Notes under the pieces: generated by a model
Seen by the model: only the letters and a program-made list of their open reading frames with translations
Databases searched by the model: none
Told to the model about the DNA's origin: nothing
In this document: one piece after another, positions 17,661 to 26,961 of the stretch
Numbering within the stretch: the stretch's first letter is position 1
How the letters are laid out: each line of letters begins with the position of its first letter
Program-made: the position numbers and the translations under genes
From: Phenylobacterium sp.
GTDB lineage: Bacteria; Pseudomonadota; Alphaproteobacteria; Caulobacterales; Caulobacteraceae
Assembly (NCBI RefSeq): GCF_028290885.1
Contig: NZ_JAQGIZ010000014.1
Coordinates: 1 to 47,849, forward strand
DNA: 47,849 bases
Reading direction: 5' to 3'

Positions 17661-20600
17661 CCCGCTACGCCGAGCTCCAGGCCGCGACCAACTTCTCGTT
17701 CCTGCGCGGGGCGTCGCATCCGCATGAGCTGGTGGTGGGCGCCGATGCGCTGGGCATGGAGGCGATCGGGATTTGCGACCGCAACTCCCTGGCCGGCGTG
17801 GTGCGCGCCTGGTCGGCGAAGAAGGACCTGCAGAAGACCGGCTCGAAAATCCGCGACCTCACCGGCTGCCGCCTGGACTTCGCCGACGGGACGCCGAGCC
17901 TGCTGGTCTATCCTTCGGACCGCGAAGCCTACGGCCGGCTGACCCGCCTGCTGACCGTCGGCCAGCGGCGGGCGAAGAAGGCCGACTGCCACCTGCATTG
18001 GTCGGATTTCCTGGATCACGCCGCGGGCCAGCTTGTCCTGGTCGTCCCGCCGGAGCGGCTGGACGAGGCGTTCGAGCGCGACCTCAGGCGCATCGCCGGC
18101 GAACTCACCGGCGCCGTCTGGCTGGCCGCGGCGCGGCGTTACGGCGCCCGGGACCTCAAGCGCCTTTCGCACCTCGCACAGCTCGCCCAGGCTTCAGGCG
18201 CGCCCATGGTGGCGGTGGGCGACGTGCTCTACCACGGCCCCGAACGCCGGGCGTTGCAGGACGTGCTGACCTGCATCCGCGAGGGCTGCACGATCCAGAA
18301 CGCGGGCCTAAGGCTCGAGGCCAACGCCGAGCGCCATCTGAAGTCGCCGGCCGAGATGGCCCGCCTGTTCGCCCGCTTTCCCGGCGCCGTCGAGCGCAGC
18401 GTCGAGATCGCCGAGCGGATCGAGTTCGACCTGGGTCAACTGCGCTACGAATACCCCGACGAACCGGTGCCCCCGGGCGACACGGCCATTCACCATCTGC
18501 GTCGGCTGACCTGGCGCGGCGCACAGCACCGGTTCGAAAAAGGCCTGCGGCAGCGGGAGCGGCGGACCCTCAAACGGGAACTCGACCTCATCGAGAAGCT
18601 CGGGTTCGCCAACTATTTCCTGACCGTCCACGACATCGTCCGCTGGGCGCGCGAACAGGATATTCTCTGCCAGGGCCGCGGCTCGGCGGCCAATTCCTGC
18701 GTCTGCTACTGCCTGGAAGTCACAGCGGTCGATCCGACGAAGGATGACCAGGACCTCCTGTTCTCGCGCTTCATCTCCGAGGAACGGGGCGAACCGCCGG
18801 ATATCGATGTCGACTTCGAGCATGAGCGGCGCGAGGAGGTGATGCAGTACGTCTACGAACGCTACAGCCGTGACCGGGCGGCGATCGTGGCCACCGTCAT
18901 CCACTACCGGCCGCGCATGGCGATCCGCCAGGTCGGCAAGGCGCTGGGCCTGACCGAGGACATTACAGCCGCCCTCGCCAATACGGTCTGGGGGAGTTGG
19001 GGTGACAACGTCCCGGACGAACACATCCGCCAAGCGGGCCTCGATCCGGCGAACCCGGAAGTCCGCCGGGCCGTCACGCTGGCCGAACAGCTCCTCGGTT
19101 TCCCGCGGCACCTGTCGCAACACGTCGGCGGCTATGTGCTGACCAAGCGTCGGCTCGACGAGACCGTGCCGATCGGCAACGCGGCCATGAAGGACCGCAC
19201 CTTCATCGAGTGGGACAAGGACGACATCGACGCCCTGGGCCTGATGAAGGTCGACGTGCTGGCGCTGGGCATGCTGACGGCCTTGAAACGCAGCTTCGAC
19301 ATGCTGCCGCCGCTGCCGGACGGACGCCGCATCACCGACATCACTCACATCCCGCAGGAGGACCCGGAGGTCTACGACATGCTCTGCAAGGCCGACTCCG
19401 TGGGCGTCTTCCAGGTGGAGAGCCGGGCGCAGATGTCGATGCTGCCGCGGCTGAAGCCCGAGAAGTTCTACGACCTGGTCATCGAGGTGGCGATCGTCCG
19501 TCCGGGCCCGATCCAGGGCGACATGGTGCATCCCTACCTGCGGCGGCGGGAAGGAACGGAGCCCGTGGAATTCCCTGCGCCTTCGCCGGAACACGGGCCA
19601 AGGGACGAGCTCGCCAAGGTGCTCGGCAAGACCTTCGGCGTGCCGCTGTTCCAGGAACAGGCCATGCGCCTGGCGATCGAAGCGGCCAAATTTTCCGACG
19701 ACGACGCCGACGGCCTGCGTCGCTCCATGGCCACCTTCCGCGCCAATGGACGGCTGGGGGAATACCGGGAGATGTTCATCCAGGGCATGGCCAAGCGCGG
19801 CTATGACCCGGAGTTCGCTGCGCGCTGCTTCAAGCAGATCGAGGGCTTCGGCTCCTACGGCTTTCCGGAGAGCCATGCGATCAGCTTCGCGCTCCTGGTT
19901 TACGCCTCGGCCTGGGTGAAATGTCATCACCCGGAAGTATTCTGCGCGAGCCTGCTCAACAGCCAGCCGATGGGCTTCTACCAGCCGGCCCAGCTGGTCC
20001 GCGACGCACGCGATCACGGCGTGGAGGTCCGTCCGCCGGACATCGTCTCCAGCGATTGGGACTGCACGCTGGAGCCGCCCGACGACCCGCGCGCGCCGCA
20101 CCGTGCGCTTCGCCTGGGCCTTCGCCAGATCAAGGGGTTCAAGGAAGACGAGGCCAAGGCGTTCATGAAGGCGCGGACCTGCGGCCTCGCCACTGTGGAG
20201 GACTTCGTCCTGCGGTCTGGCCTGTCCCGGCGGGGGCTGGAACTGCTGGCCGAGGCCGACGCCTTCCGGTCGCTGGGCCTCGACCGCCGCCAGGCGCTCT
20301 GGGCGGTGAAGGGCATGGCCGGCGAAATCCGCGCCGATCGCGACGCGCCATTGCTGACCCGCCAGAGCCTGAAGGAGGCCCAGGTCCAGCTGCCGTTCAT
20401 GAGCCCGCCCAAGCAGGTCGCCGAGGACTACCGCACCACCAGCCTGTCCTTGAAGGCCCACCCGGTGAGCTTCTTCCGCGGCGATCTCGAGCGGATGCGG
20501 GTGGCCCCCTGCGCGGCGCTGAAGACCCTGCGCGACCGTCGCCGCATTTCGGTGGGCGGGCTGGTGCTGGTCCGCCAGCGGCCGGGCACCGCCAAGGGCG

Positions 20601-20884
20601 TGGTGTTCCTGACGCTGGAGGACGAGACCGGCATCGCCAACATCGTCTGCTGGAAGGACGCCTTCGACGCCAACCGCCGGCTGGTGATGAGCGCCTCCTT
20701 CCTGGTGGTGCATGGCCAGCTGCAGGTCGCCAACAATGTCATCCACCTGGTCGCCGAACGCTTCACCGACCTTTCCGCCAAGCTGGGCGAGATGCGCGAC
20801 CACGAGGAGGCCCCCGGCGCCGCCCCACCGCCGCCCCACGCCCGGGTCTCCAGCCGCCTCGTCCGCAGCCGCGACTTCCATTAG
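17657..20884 (+). CDS. dnaE2: Error-prone DNA polymerase III alpha subunit DnaE2
   Basis: A 1075-residue C-family polymerase, the catalytic member of the ImuA-ImuB-DnaE2 mutasome that performs damage-induced translesion synthesis. An N-terminal PHP domain ([19 protein letters not shown], then [14 protein letters not shown]) is followed by palm and fingers. These include [17 protein letters not shown] and the catalytic [13 protein letters not shown] with acidic residues 382, 384 and 386. [12 protein letters not shown] and [11 protein letters not shown] follow, and the C-terminus is an OB-fold domain [18 protein letters not shown]. The length separates it from replicative DnaE1, which is about 1140 residues or longer. 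Translation is coupled to imuB by the ATGA overlap. It is the last gene of the operon; a TetR gene begins 37 bases later. Confidence 0.96.
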   Translation: MTRYAELQAATNFSFLRGASHPHELVVGADALGMEAIGICDRNSLAGVVRAWSAKKDLQKTGSKIRDLTGCRLDFADGTPSLLVYPSDREAYGRLTRLLTVGQRRAKKADCHLHWSDFLDHAAGQLVLVVPPERLDEAFERDLRRIAGELTGAVWLAAARRYGARDLKRLSHLAQLAQASGAPMVAVGDVLYHGPERRALQDVLTCIREGCTIQNAGLRLEANAERHLKSPAEMARLFARFPGAVERSVEIAERIEFDLGQLRYEYPDEPVPPGDTAIHHLRRLTWRGAQHRFEKGLRQRERRTLKRELDLIEKLGFANYFLTVHDIVRWAREQDILCQGRGSAANSCVCYCLEVTAVDPTKDDQDLLFSRFISEERGEPPDIDVDFEHERREEVMQYVYERYSRDRAAIVATVIHYRPRMAIRQVGKALGLTEDITAALANTVWGSWGDNVPDEHIRQAGLDPANPEVRRAVTLAEQLLGFPRHLSQHVGGYVLTKRRLDETVPIGNAAMKDRTFIEWDKDDIDALGLMKVDVLALGMLTALKRSFDMLPPLPDGRRITDITHIPQEDPEVYDMLCKADSVGVFQVESRAQMSMLPRLKPEKFYDLVIEVAIVRPGPIQGDMVHPYLRRREGTEPVEFPAPSPEHGPRDELAKVLGKTFGVPLFQEQAMRLAIEAAKFSDDDADGLRRSMATFRANGRLGEYREMFIQGMAKRGYDPEFAARCFKQIEGFGSYGFPESHAISFALLVYASAWVKCHHPEVFCASLLNSQPMGFYQPAQLVRDARDHGVEVRPPDIVSSDWDCTLEPPDDPRAPHRALRLGLRQIKGFKEDEAKAFMKARTCGLATVEDFVLRSGLSRRGLELLAEADAFRSLGLDRRQALWAVKGMAGEIRADRDAPLLTRQSLKEAQVQLPFMSPPKQVAEDYRTTSLSLKAHPVSFFRGDLERMRVAPCAALKTLRDRRRISVGGLVLVRQRPGTAKGVVFLTLEDETGIANIVCWKDAFDANRRLVMSASFLVVHGQLQVANNVIHLVAERFTDLSAKLGEMRDHEEAPGAAPPPPHARVSSRLVRSRDFH

Positions 20885-20921
20885 GCTTGGCGGGACAGTC
20901 CGGGAGCGCCATGCTCAAGCC

Positions 20922-21602
20922 ATGGCGAAGACAGCAAAGCCCAAGGTCCCGCGCGGGCCCAACGCCCAGCGGCGGGCCTCGACGCGGGCGAAGATCATGG
21001 AGGCGGCGGTGCGCTGCCTGGCCGAGTTCGGCTATGCGGCCACCTCCACGCCCCTGGTGGCGCGGCTGGCCAAGGTCAGCCGCGGCTCCCTGCTGCACCA
21101 GTTCCCCACCAAGGTGGACCTGATCATCGGCGTGGCTGAGTACGCCTCCGCCGCCCGGGGCGCGAAGGTGCTCGAGGAGCTGGCGCCCTATCCGGAGGGT
21201 CCCGGCCGGTTCCTGCACGGCGTGGACGCGGTCTGGGCGTCGCTGCACACGCCTGCCGCCATCGCGCTGATGGAGGTGACTATCGCCGCCCGCTCGGACC
21301 CGGAACTCGCCGCGCGCTATCCGGCGTTCGCCGGCGACCTGGAGGACCGGCTGCGCCGGGCGCGCATCCGGATGGCCGACAACCTTGGCGTGCCGGAGCG
21401 GCTGGAAGAAATCGAGGCGGTGGCCCACCTGACGCGCATGGCGCTAAACGGGCTGGCCATGGAATCAGTGTTCATCGGCCGCGCCTCGCCTGACGCGCCG
21501 CGGGTGATCGCGCTGCTCAAGGCCCTGCGCCAGCGGCTGGTGGACGAGCTGCAGAACGGCAAGCCCGCACCTGTAGGCAAAGTTGATCACAAACCGGACT
21601 GA
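20922..21602 (+). CDS. TetR/AcrR family transcriptional regulator
   Basis: A 226-residue TetR-type regulator. The N-terminal DNA-binding helix-turn-helix is clear (about residues 20-65): TRAKIMEAAVRCLAEFGYAA, then TSTPLVARLAKVSRGSLLHQ and FPTKVDLI. The C-terminal ligand-binding region is all-helical and not assignable to a ligand. ATG 20922 was chosen because the basic pre-helix KPKVPRGPNAQRRA follows it; the frame is open upstream inside dnaE2 but that is antisense-free read-through of coding sequence. It sits between the SOS operon and the BNR/MoaD pair (70 bases to the next start) and may control the latter; this is inference from position only. Confidence 0.88.
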   Translation: MAKTAKPKVPRGPNAQRRASTRAKIMEAAVRCLAEFGYAATSTPLVARLAKVSRGSLLHQFPTKVDLIIGVAEYASAARGAKVLEELAPYPEGPGRFLHGVDAVWASLHTPAAIALMEVTIAARSDPELAARYPAFAGDLEDRLRRARIRMADNLGVPERLEEIEAVAHLTRMALNGLAMESVFIGRASPDAPRVIALLKALRQRLVDELQNGKPAPVGKVDHKPD

Positions 21603-21672
21603 CCCCTAAGCTCCGGTCGCGCCCTGTCGGATCGGCATGGTATGAAACGTCCTTCGGGCGGGAGGACATTCC

Positions 21673-22797
21673 ATGACCGACGCGATCCAACTGCTTGTGG
21701 GCTCCCGCAAGGGCGCCTGGATCTATCGCAGCGACGCCAGGCGCCAGACCTGGCGCGTGCAGGGTCCGCTGTTCCTGGGCCAGATCGTCAACCACTTCGT
21801 CATCGACCCGCGTGACGGCAGGACCATGCTGATGGCGGCCTCGACCGGGCATCTGGGTCCCACCATCCTGCGCTCGACCGACGGCGGCGAGACCTGGGCC
21901 GAGGCCAAGACGCCGCCGGCGTTCCCGAAGTCGGACGACCCGCGCGCCCGGGCCGTCGACCACAGTTTCTGGCTGGAGCCCGGCCATGCCAGCGAACCCG
22001 GCGTCTGGTGGGCCGGCGCCTCGCCGCCCGGCCTGTTCCGCTCGACGGACGGCGGCGTGACCTGGGAGAGCGTGGCCGGGTTCAACGACCATCCGCGCTA
22101 TTGGGACTGGTGCCCACCGGAGGCCGGCACGCCGGACGGCTCGCTGCTGAACCAGGTGGTCATCGACCCGCGCGACCCCGCCCACATGTACATCGCCACC
22201 TCCAGCGGTGGCGTGTTCGAGAGCACGGACCAGGCGGCGACCTGGGCGCCCCTGAACGAGAACGTCGAGGCCAACTTCCTGCCCGATCCCTATCCGGAAT
22301 TCGGCCAGGACGCCCACTACATCGCGCTTGCGCCGACCAACCCGGATCGCCTCTGGCAGCAGAACCATTGCGGCGTCTATCGACTGGACCGGCCGGGCAC
22401 TCGCTGGGAGCGGATCGGCAAGGCCATGCCGGCGGAGGTGGGCGACATCGGCTTCACCGTCGTGCCGCACGCGCGCTGCGCCGACACCGCCTGGGTCTGG
22501 CCGATGGATGGCACGGAGGTCTGGCCGCGCACCAGCCCCGGCGGCCGCCCCGCGGCCTACCGCACGCGCGACGCGGGCGCGACCTGGGAACGCCAGGACA
22601 AGGGACTGCCCGCCGAGCAGGGCTGGTTCACCGTCAAGCGGCAGGCCTTCTGCGCCGACCGGGCCGACCCCATGGGCCTCTATCTGGGCACGACCGGCGG
22701 CGAGCTCTGGATGAGCGGCGACGAGGGCGAGAGCTGGCGCCAGATCGCCGCCCATCTGCCGGAGATCTATTCAGTCGTCGCCGCGCCGCTCGCATGA
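21673..22797 (+). CDS. BNR/Asp-box repeat beta-propeller protein (sialidase-like fold)
   Basis: A 374-residue cytoplasmic protein built of BNR/Asp-box repeats, suggesting a beta-propeller such as those of sialidases, VPS10/sortilin or photosystem assembly factors. Asp-box motifs S/T-x-D-x-G-x-T/S-W appear at about residues 68-75 (STDGGETW), 124-131 (STDGGVTW), 184-191 (STDQAATW), 298-305 (TRDAGATW) and 348-355 (SGDEGESW), with a weaker one at 20-27. There is no signal peptide and no evident sialidase catalytic arginine triad, so enzymatic activity should not be assumed. Its stop codon overlaps the start of the MoaD/ThiS-like gene by four bases, implying tight stoichiometric co-expression. The start at 21673 follows GGGAGGACATTCC. 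Confidence 0.82.
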   Translation: MTDAIQLLVGSRKGAWIYRSDARRQTWRVQGPLFLGQIVNHFVIDPRDGRTMLMAASTGHLGPTILRSTDGGETWAEAKTPPAFPKSDDPRARAVDHSFWLEPGHASEPGVWWAGASPPGLFRSTDGGVTWESVAGFNDHPRYWDWCPPEAGTPDGSLLNQVVIDPRDPAHMYIATSSGGVFESTDQAATWAPLNENVEANFLPDPYPEFGQDAHYIALAPTNPDRLWQQNHCGVYRLDRPGTRWERIGKAMPAEVGDIGFTVVPHARCADTAWVWPMDGTEVWPRTSPGGRPAAYRTRDAGATWERQDKGLPAEQGWFTVKRQAFCADRADPMGLYLGTTGGELWMSGDEGESWRQIAAHLPEIYSVVAAPLA

Positions 22798-23057
22798 CCC
22801 AGGTCCTGATCCCCTCGCAGCTCACCTCCTACACCGGCGGCGCGACGCGGGTGGAGGCCGCGGGCGCGACGGTGGCCGGCGTGCTGGACGACCTCGACCG
22901 GCTCTATCCCGGCCTGAAGTTCCGGGTGGTCGACGAGCAGGACCGGGTGCGCAAGCACATGCGCATCTTCATCGGCCAGCAGGAGACCCGCCAGGTCGCC
23001 GCCGCTGTGCGCGACGGCGACGAACTGCTGATCTTCGGCGCGCTCAGCGGGGGTTAG
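22794..23057 (+). CDS. MoaD/ThiS-like ubiquitin-fold protein
   Basis: An 87-residue beta-grasp protein ending in the Gly-Gly tail (ALSGG) that, in MoaD and ThiS, is adenylated and thiocarboxylated for sulfur transfer. Other family features are the N-terminal VLIPSQLTSYTGG strand, TVAGVLDDLDRLYPGL and the late VRDGDELLIFGALSGG strand. No MoaE, MoeB/ThiF, ThiG or molybdenum cofactor genes are nearby. Instead it is translationally coupled (ATGA overlap) to the BNR propeller protein. It may be a sulfur carrier for an unknown process or a protein modifier; the partner activating enzyme would have to be encoded elsewhere. It faces serA end-on, overlapping it by four bases. Confidence 0.85.
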   Translation: MTQVLIPSQLTSYTGGATRVEAAGATVAGVLDDLDRLYPGLKFRVVDEQDRVRKHMRIFIGQQETRQVAAAVRDGDELLIFGALSGG

Positions 23058-24628
23058 AACCGCAGCGCGCGGGCTTCCTTCACGTGCGGCAGGCCCTGGA
23101 TCTTGCCGATCAGCGCCTCGCTGGGTTCCTGATCGACCCCCACCAGCGCGATGGCGTCGTCGCCGGCCGAGACGCGTCCCAGGTTGAAGGTTGCGATGTT
23201 CACCCCGGCCTCGGCCAGGAGGCCGCCGAGATTGCCGATGAAGCCCGGCTTATCGAGGTTGTTGACGTAGAGCATGGTCGGGCCGAACGGGGCGTCGAGG
23301 TCCATGCCCTTGACCTCCACGACGCGCGGCGTGCCGGCCAGCACCGAGCCCGCGAAGGAGCGCTTGCCCTTCTCGGTGGTGACGGTGATGCGGATCAGGC
23401 TCTCGTAGATCGGCGAGTCCTCCTGGCGACTCTCGGAGACGGTGATGCCGCGCTCCTTCGCCACCGCCGGCGCCGAGACCATGTTGATCTCCGCCAGCAT
23501 CGGCCGCATGACGCCGGCCAGCGCCGCCGCGGTCATCGGCCGGGCGTTGAGGCGCGCCACCTCGCCCTCGTAGGCGATGTCGATGGCCTTGATCCCGAAG
23601 TCGACCATCTGGCCGGCGAAGGCGCCCAGCTTGTCGGCCAGCGCGATGAACGGCTTCAGCCGCGGCGCCTCCTCGGCGGTGACCGAGGGGCTGTTCAGCG
23701 CATTGGTCACCGCTCCGGTGAGCAGGTAGTCGCTCATCTGCTCGGCCACCTGCAGGGCGACGTTCTCCAGGGCCTCGACGGTCTAGGCGCCCAGGTGCGG
23801 GGTGGAGATGAAATTCTCCGCGCCGAACAGCACGTTCGCCTTGGCCGGCTCCTCGACGAACACGTCGAAGGCCGCGCCGCCGACGTGGCCTTCGTCCAAC
23901 AGCTTGCGCAGCGCCGCCTCATCGACCAGGCCGCCGCGCGCGCAGTTGACGATCAGCACGCCCTTGCGCGTCTTGGCGAGGTTCTCGGCCGACAGGATGT
24001 TGCGCGTCTTGTCGGTCAGCGGGGTGTGCAGGGTAATGACGTCGGCGCGCTTCAGGAGGTCCTCGATCTCCACCTTCTCGACCCCGATCTCGACAGCGCG
24101 CTCCGGCGACAGGAACGGGTCGTAGGCGATCACGTGCATCTTCAGCCCGTTGGCGCGGTCGGCGACGATGGAGCCGATGTTGCCGGCCCCGATCAGGCCC
24201 AAGGTCTTGCCGTAGAGCTCCACGCCCATGAAGCGGTTCTTCTCCCACTTGCCGGCCTGGGTGGAGACGTCGGCGGCCGGGAGCTGGCGGGCGAGCGCGA
24301 ACATCATGGCGATGGCGTGCTCGGCAGTGGTGATCGAGTTGCCGAAGGGCGTGTTCATCACCACGATCCCGGCGGCGGTGGCGGCGGGGATGTCGACGTT
24401 GTCGACGCCGATGCCGGCGCGGCCGATGACCTTCATGTTGCCGGCGGCGGCGATGACCTCCTTGTCGGCCTTGGTGGCGGAACGGACGGCCAAGCCGTCG
24501 TAGTCGCCGATGATCTTCAGGAGCTCGTCCTTGGAGAGGCCGGTCTTCACGTCGGCCTCGACGCCGCGCTGCTTGAAGATGTCGAGGGCGGCGGGGCTCA
24601 GCTTATCGGCGATGAGAACGCGGGGCAT
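23054..24628 (-). pseudogene. serA: D-3-phosphoglycerate dehydrogenase interrupted by an in-frame amber codon
   Basis: SerA oxidises 3-phosphoglycerate to 3-phosphohydroxypyruvate, the first step of serine synthesis. The full frame (524 codons plus stop, normal length) is in one register but contains TAG at 23783-23785, right after STPHLGA. In homologues this site continues with Ser-Thr; TCG to TAG is one base change (position 23784). Upstream, residues 1-281 hold the nucleotide-binding LGLIGAGNIGSIVA, NCARGG with its catalytic Arg and the catalytic His of PHLGA. Downstream, ENVALQVAEQMSDYLLTGAV, the intervening domain and the ACT domain (LYVNNLDKPGFIGNLGGLLA) are intact and open to the end. 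A second initiation at ATG 23749 is conceivable. Either a fresh nonsense mutation or a sequence error; serC upstream is intact. Confidence 0.88.
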
Positions 24629-24652
24629 GGGCAGATATCCTTATTGGGGGCG

Positions 24653-24676
24653 CCCGCCCCGGCGGCGCGGGGCGGG
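24653..24676 (-). other. GC-rich hairpin between serC and serA
   Basis: CCCGCCCCG (24653-24661) and CGGGGCGGG (24668-24676) are perfect nine-base complements with a six-base loop, in the 80-base gap between serC and serA. There is no U-tract after it on the minus strand, so it is more likely a partial attenuator or RNA-stability element than a full terminator. Confidence 0.5.
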
Positions 24677-24708
24677 TCAATGTGTCGGGGAGGCGCTGGC
24701 GCGCCGGT

Positions 24709-25878
24709 TCAGGCGGGCTGAAGTTCGGAGATCGCGGCGGCGAAGGCCCAGTCGAGCCAGGGGGTGAGCGCGTCGAGGTCCGAGGTGTCGACCGTGGCGC
24801 CGCACCAGATCCGCAGGCCCGGCGGGGCGTCGCGGTAGCCGCCGACGTCGAGGGCCACGCCCTCCTTCTCCAGGGCGCCGGCCAGCTTCTTGGCGAACTC
24901 GGCCTGCGCCTCGTCGGAGAGCGAGGTGACCCGCGGGTCGATCACCTTCAGGCAGACCGACGTGTTGGAGCGGATCGCTGGGTCTTCGGCCAGGAAGGCG
25001 ACCCAGCCGGTCTTCTGCACCCAGGATTCCAGCACGCCGAGGTTGGCGTCGGCGCGGCGCTGCATCTCCGTCAGACCGCCGATGGAGGCCGCCCACTTGA
25101 GCGCGTCGACGGCGTCCTCGACCGCCAGCATCGAGGGCGTGTTGATGGTGGCGCCTTCGAAGAGGTCGAGGGTGACCTTGCCGCCTTTCGTCATGCGAAA
25201 GAGCTTCGGCATGGGCCACGGCGGGCTGTAGCTCTCAAGCCGGGCCACGGCGCGCGGCGACAGGATCAGGACACCGTGCGCCGCCTCGCCGCCCAGCGCC
25301 TTCTGCCAGGAGAAGGTCACCACATCGAGCTTGGCCCAATCGAGCGTCTGGGCGAAGGCCGCGGAGGTGGCGTCGCAGATCACCACGCCCTCGCGGTCGG
25401 CGGAAATGAAGTCGGCGTTGGGCACGCGCACGCCGGAGGTGGTGCCGTTCCAGGTGAACACCAGGTCGGCGTCGCCGCGCACCCGGGTCAGGTCCGGCAG
25501 CTCGCCATAGGGGGCGTCCAGCACCTCGGCTTCGATCTTCAGCTGCTTGACGACATCGGTCACCCAGTCCTTGCCGAAGCTCTCGAAGGCCAGCAGCTGC
25601 ACCGGTCGCGGGCCCAGCATCGACCACATGGCCATCTCGACGGCGCCGGTGTCGGAGCCCGGGACGATGCCGATCAGGAAGTCGTCGGGGACCTCCAGCA
25701 CCTCGCGGGTGCGGTCGATGGCTTCCTTGAGCCGCGCCTTGCCCAGCTTGGAGCGGTGCGAGCGTCCAAGGACGGCGTTCTGGAGGTTTTCGGGGGCCCA
25801 CCCAGGACGCTTTGCACAAGGTCCGGATGAAAATTCAGGGCGCGCCGGCCGCATGGCCGGCTTCGCGGGGGTCGTCAT
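24709..25878 (-). CDS. serC: Phosphoserine aminotransferase
   Basis: A PLP-dependent class V aminotransferase that converts 3-phosphohydroxypyruvate (the SerA product) and glutamate to phosphoserine; it can also serve in pyridoxine synthesis. The 389 residues carry the alphaproteobacterial-type N-terminus [18 protein letters not shown], the [10 protein letters not shown] segment, [16 protein letters not shown] and [16 protein letters not shown] with the PLP-binding Lys193. The frame extends 30 codons upstream, but ATG 25878, eight bases after GGGAG, matches homologues. Gene order serC-serA on the minus strand with an 80-base gap is the usual alphaproteobacterial operon. The leader contains hairpins described separately. 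Confidence 0.95.
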   Translation of the reverse strand: MTTPAKPAMRPARPEFSSGPCAKRPGWAPENLQNAVLGRSHRSKLGKARLKEAIDRTREVLEVPDDFLIGIVPGSDTGAVEMAMWSMLGPRPVQLLAFESFGKDWVTDVVKQLKIEAEVLDAPYGELPDLTRVRGDADLVFTWNGTTSGVRVPNADFISADREGVVICDATSAAFAQTLDWAKLDVVTFSWQKALGGEAAHGVLILSPRAVARLESYSPPWPMPKLFRMTKGGKVTLDLFEGATINTPSMLAVEDAVDALKWAASIGGLTEMQRRADANLGVLESWVQKTGWVAFLAEDPAIRSNTSVCLKVIDPRVTSLSDEAQAEFAKKLAGALEKEGVALDVGGYRDAPPGLRIWCGATVDTSDLDALTPWLDWAFAAAISELQPA

Positions 25879-25955
25879 AGCAATGTCTCCCATCCTTGCA
25901 GATGGACTGCGCCCCGTTGGGAGGGCGTGGCCCGCGGGCCAGAAGCCCGCGTTTG
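25879..25955 (-). ncRNA. Candidate serC leader RNA (two hairpins, second overlapping the ribosome site)
   Basis: Upstream of serC the minus strand can fold two hairpins. The first is GCGGGC-TTCTG-GCCCGC (25934-25950, six perfect pairs). The second is CCATC-TGCAAG-GATGG (25890-25905), whose 3' arm overlaps the GGGAG ribosome site at 25887-25891. A conserved structured RNA called the serC motif is known upstream of serC-serA operons in Alphaproteobacteria. Position and shape fit, but I cannot run the covariance model, so the identification is tentative. Confidence 0.5.
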
Positions 25956-26034
25956 TGCTGCAGCGCAAGAGAAAGATTCTAGATGCGGCAGTTAGCTGCG
26001 CTGAGGCCCCAGCCGCGGGGCAGCTGTCGCCGGA

Positions 26035-26463
26035 CTAGGCGCTGAGGCTCCGCGCGCGCCGACGCCAAGTGAGAAGGGTGCCGAAGATGAGGCAGATCAT
26101 GACACCGAGAAAATTGGTGTTGTTGATGATCGCGTGGAGATCGTCCTTCGGGCGCTCCGTCACGAAATAGAAGGAGTGGAGCGTGAACTGGGCGGCGTAG
26201 AGCAGCATCGCGCCGCCCAGCCAGAGGCTACCGTAGCGCAACACGACGATGAGAAGGCCGATCGCGGTCAGGCCGTCCACCACAAGACCGAAGACGCCCG
26301 ACGACGCGGTGGGGTTCGCCAGGTTGGCGAACCAGAGCAACACGAGGTTGGCCAGGATCACGCCGCCGCCGAGGCGTTCGGCCGGCCCGCCCCTCAGGAG
26401 AGCGAGTCCGCACCCTGCCAAACCGAGGAGGGCGATGCCGATCGTGATAGGAGAAATAGACAT
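26035..26463 (-). CDS. Hypothetical membrane protein with about five transmembrane helices
   Basis: A 142-residue protein I do not recognise as a named family. Hydrophobic segments lie at about residues 4-22, 31-49, 56-78, 79-99 and 116-132, ending in a short basic tail (TWRRRARSLSA). The loop ERPKDDLHAIINNTNFLG between the last helices is the only polar stretch of note. No catalytic motif is visible. The start is ATG 26463, preceded by AGGTTAGGGG. The gene lies 68 bases downstream of the next minus-strand gene and may be co-transcribed with it, or have its own promoter in an AT-rich patch near 26500. Confidence 0.72.
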   Translation of the reverse strand: MSISPITIGIALLGLAGCGLALLRGGPAERLGGGVILANLVLLWFANLANPTASSGVFGLVVDGLTAIGLLIVVLRYGSLWLGGAMLLYAAQFTLHSFYFVTERPKDDLHAIINNTNFLGVMICLIFGTLLTWRRRARSLSA

Positions 26464-26531
26464 GCTGATGCGCCCCTAACCTAATAGGAGCGCACCACCA
26501 ATTAAACTTATTGCAACGTGGTCTGAGAAAT

Positions 26532-26867
26532 TCAGCCGACGTCGCGAAGGACGGTCTGATCCGCTTCGTCACGCAGGAAGCTCTTGTTCTCGACACCGAG
26601 CTTGGTGCGGATGCCCAGACGGAGCTTGGCTTCGTTCAGCTCGTTGTGCACGCCGACCATGGCGGTGCGCGCTTCGCTGAGCGCCTTGATCGCTTCGACC
26701 ATCTTCACGGCCGCTTCGTCGGCGAACACCATCGAGGCGTTCACGTCTTTACGAGCCTTGAGCATCTCGCTCATCAGCTCCGAGGCTTCCGCCAGCGCGC
26801 CGTCGACGGCGGCTTCGGTCACGAACAGCTTCTTCGCCACTCGCTGAGCCACAAAGGCCTTTTCCAT
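26532..26867 (-). CDS. Conserved hypothetical protein, helical
   Basis: A 111-residue soluble, strongly helical protein beginning MEKAFVAQRVAKKLFVTEAA and containing the heptad-like stretches ASELMSEMLKARKDVNASMV and IKALSEARTAMVGVHNELNE. It may form a coiled coil or helical bundle. Similar small proteins occur in Caulobacterales, but I know no function. ATG 26867 has a good AGGGGAT ribosome site. Its promoter region, shared with the divergent histidine kinase, carries a GANTC site and two CtrA-like motifs, so cell-cycle control is plausible. That is inference from motifs, not from the protein. Confidence 0.75.
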   Translation of the reverse strand: MEKAFVAQRVAKKLFVTEAAVDGALAEASELMSEMLKARKDVNASMVFADEAAVKMVEAIKALSEARTAMVGVHNELNEAKLRLGIRTKLGVENKSFLRDEADQTVLRDVG

Positions 26868-26905
26868 CAGGATCCCCTAACAAGGTGAACAACCACAATT
26901 TACGG

Positions 26906-26920
26906 TAAACGGAAGCTTAA
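26906..26920 (-). promoter_or_regulatory. Candidate CtrA binding site (TTAA-N7-TTTA)
   Basis: On the minus strand TTAA (26920-26917) and TTTA (26909-26906) are spaced by seven bases, one mismatch from the CtrA consensus TTAA-N7-TTAA. It lies about 40-50 bases before the helical hypothetical gene. A GANTC methylation site (GATTC) sits close by at 26934-26938. The assignment rests on motif match only. Confidence 0.4.
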
Positions 26921-26946
26921 CCTTCGCGCAATTGATTCATGGGTTG

Positions 26947-26961
26947 TTAACCATAAATTTT
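26947..26961 (+). promoter_or_regulatory. Candidate CtrA half-site (TTAACCAT)
   Basis: TTAA at 26947-26950 begins TTAACCAT, and after seven bases comes TTTT rather than TTAA, so only one half of a CtrA site is perfect. It lies 146 bases before the histidine kinase start and 80 bases before the divergent small gene, in a short AT-rich island unlike the flanking GC-rich sequence. Confidence 0.35.

Noticed and set aside
23054-24628. serA amber codon read as pyrrolysine or as programmed readthrough
   Set aside because: The lost residue is an ordinary Ser in homologues, there is no known biology for either in SerA, and no recoding structure is apparent.
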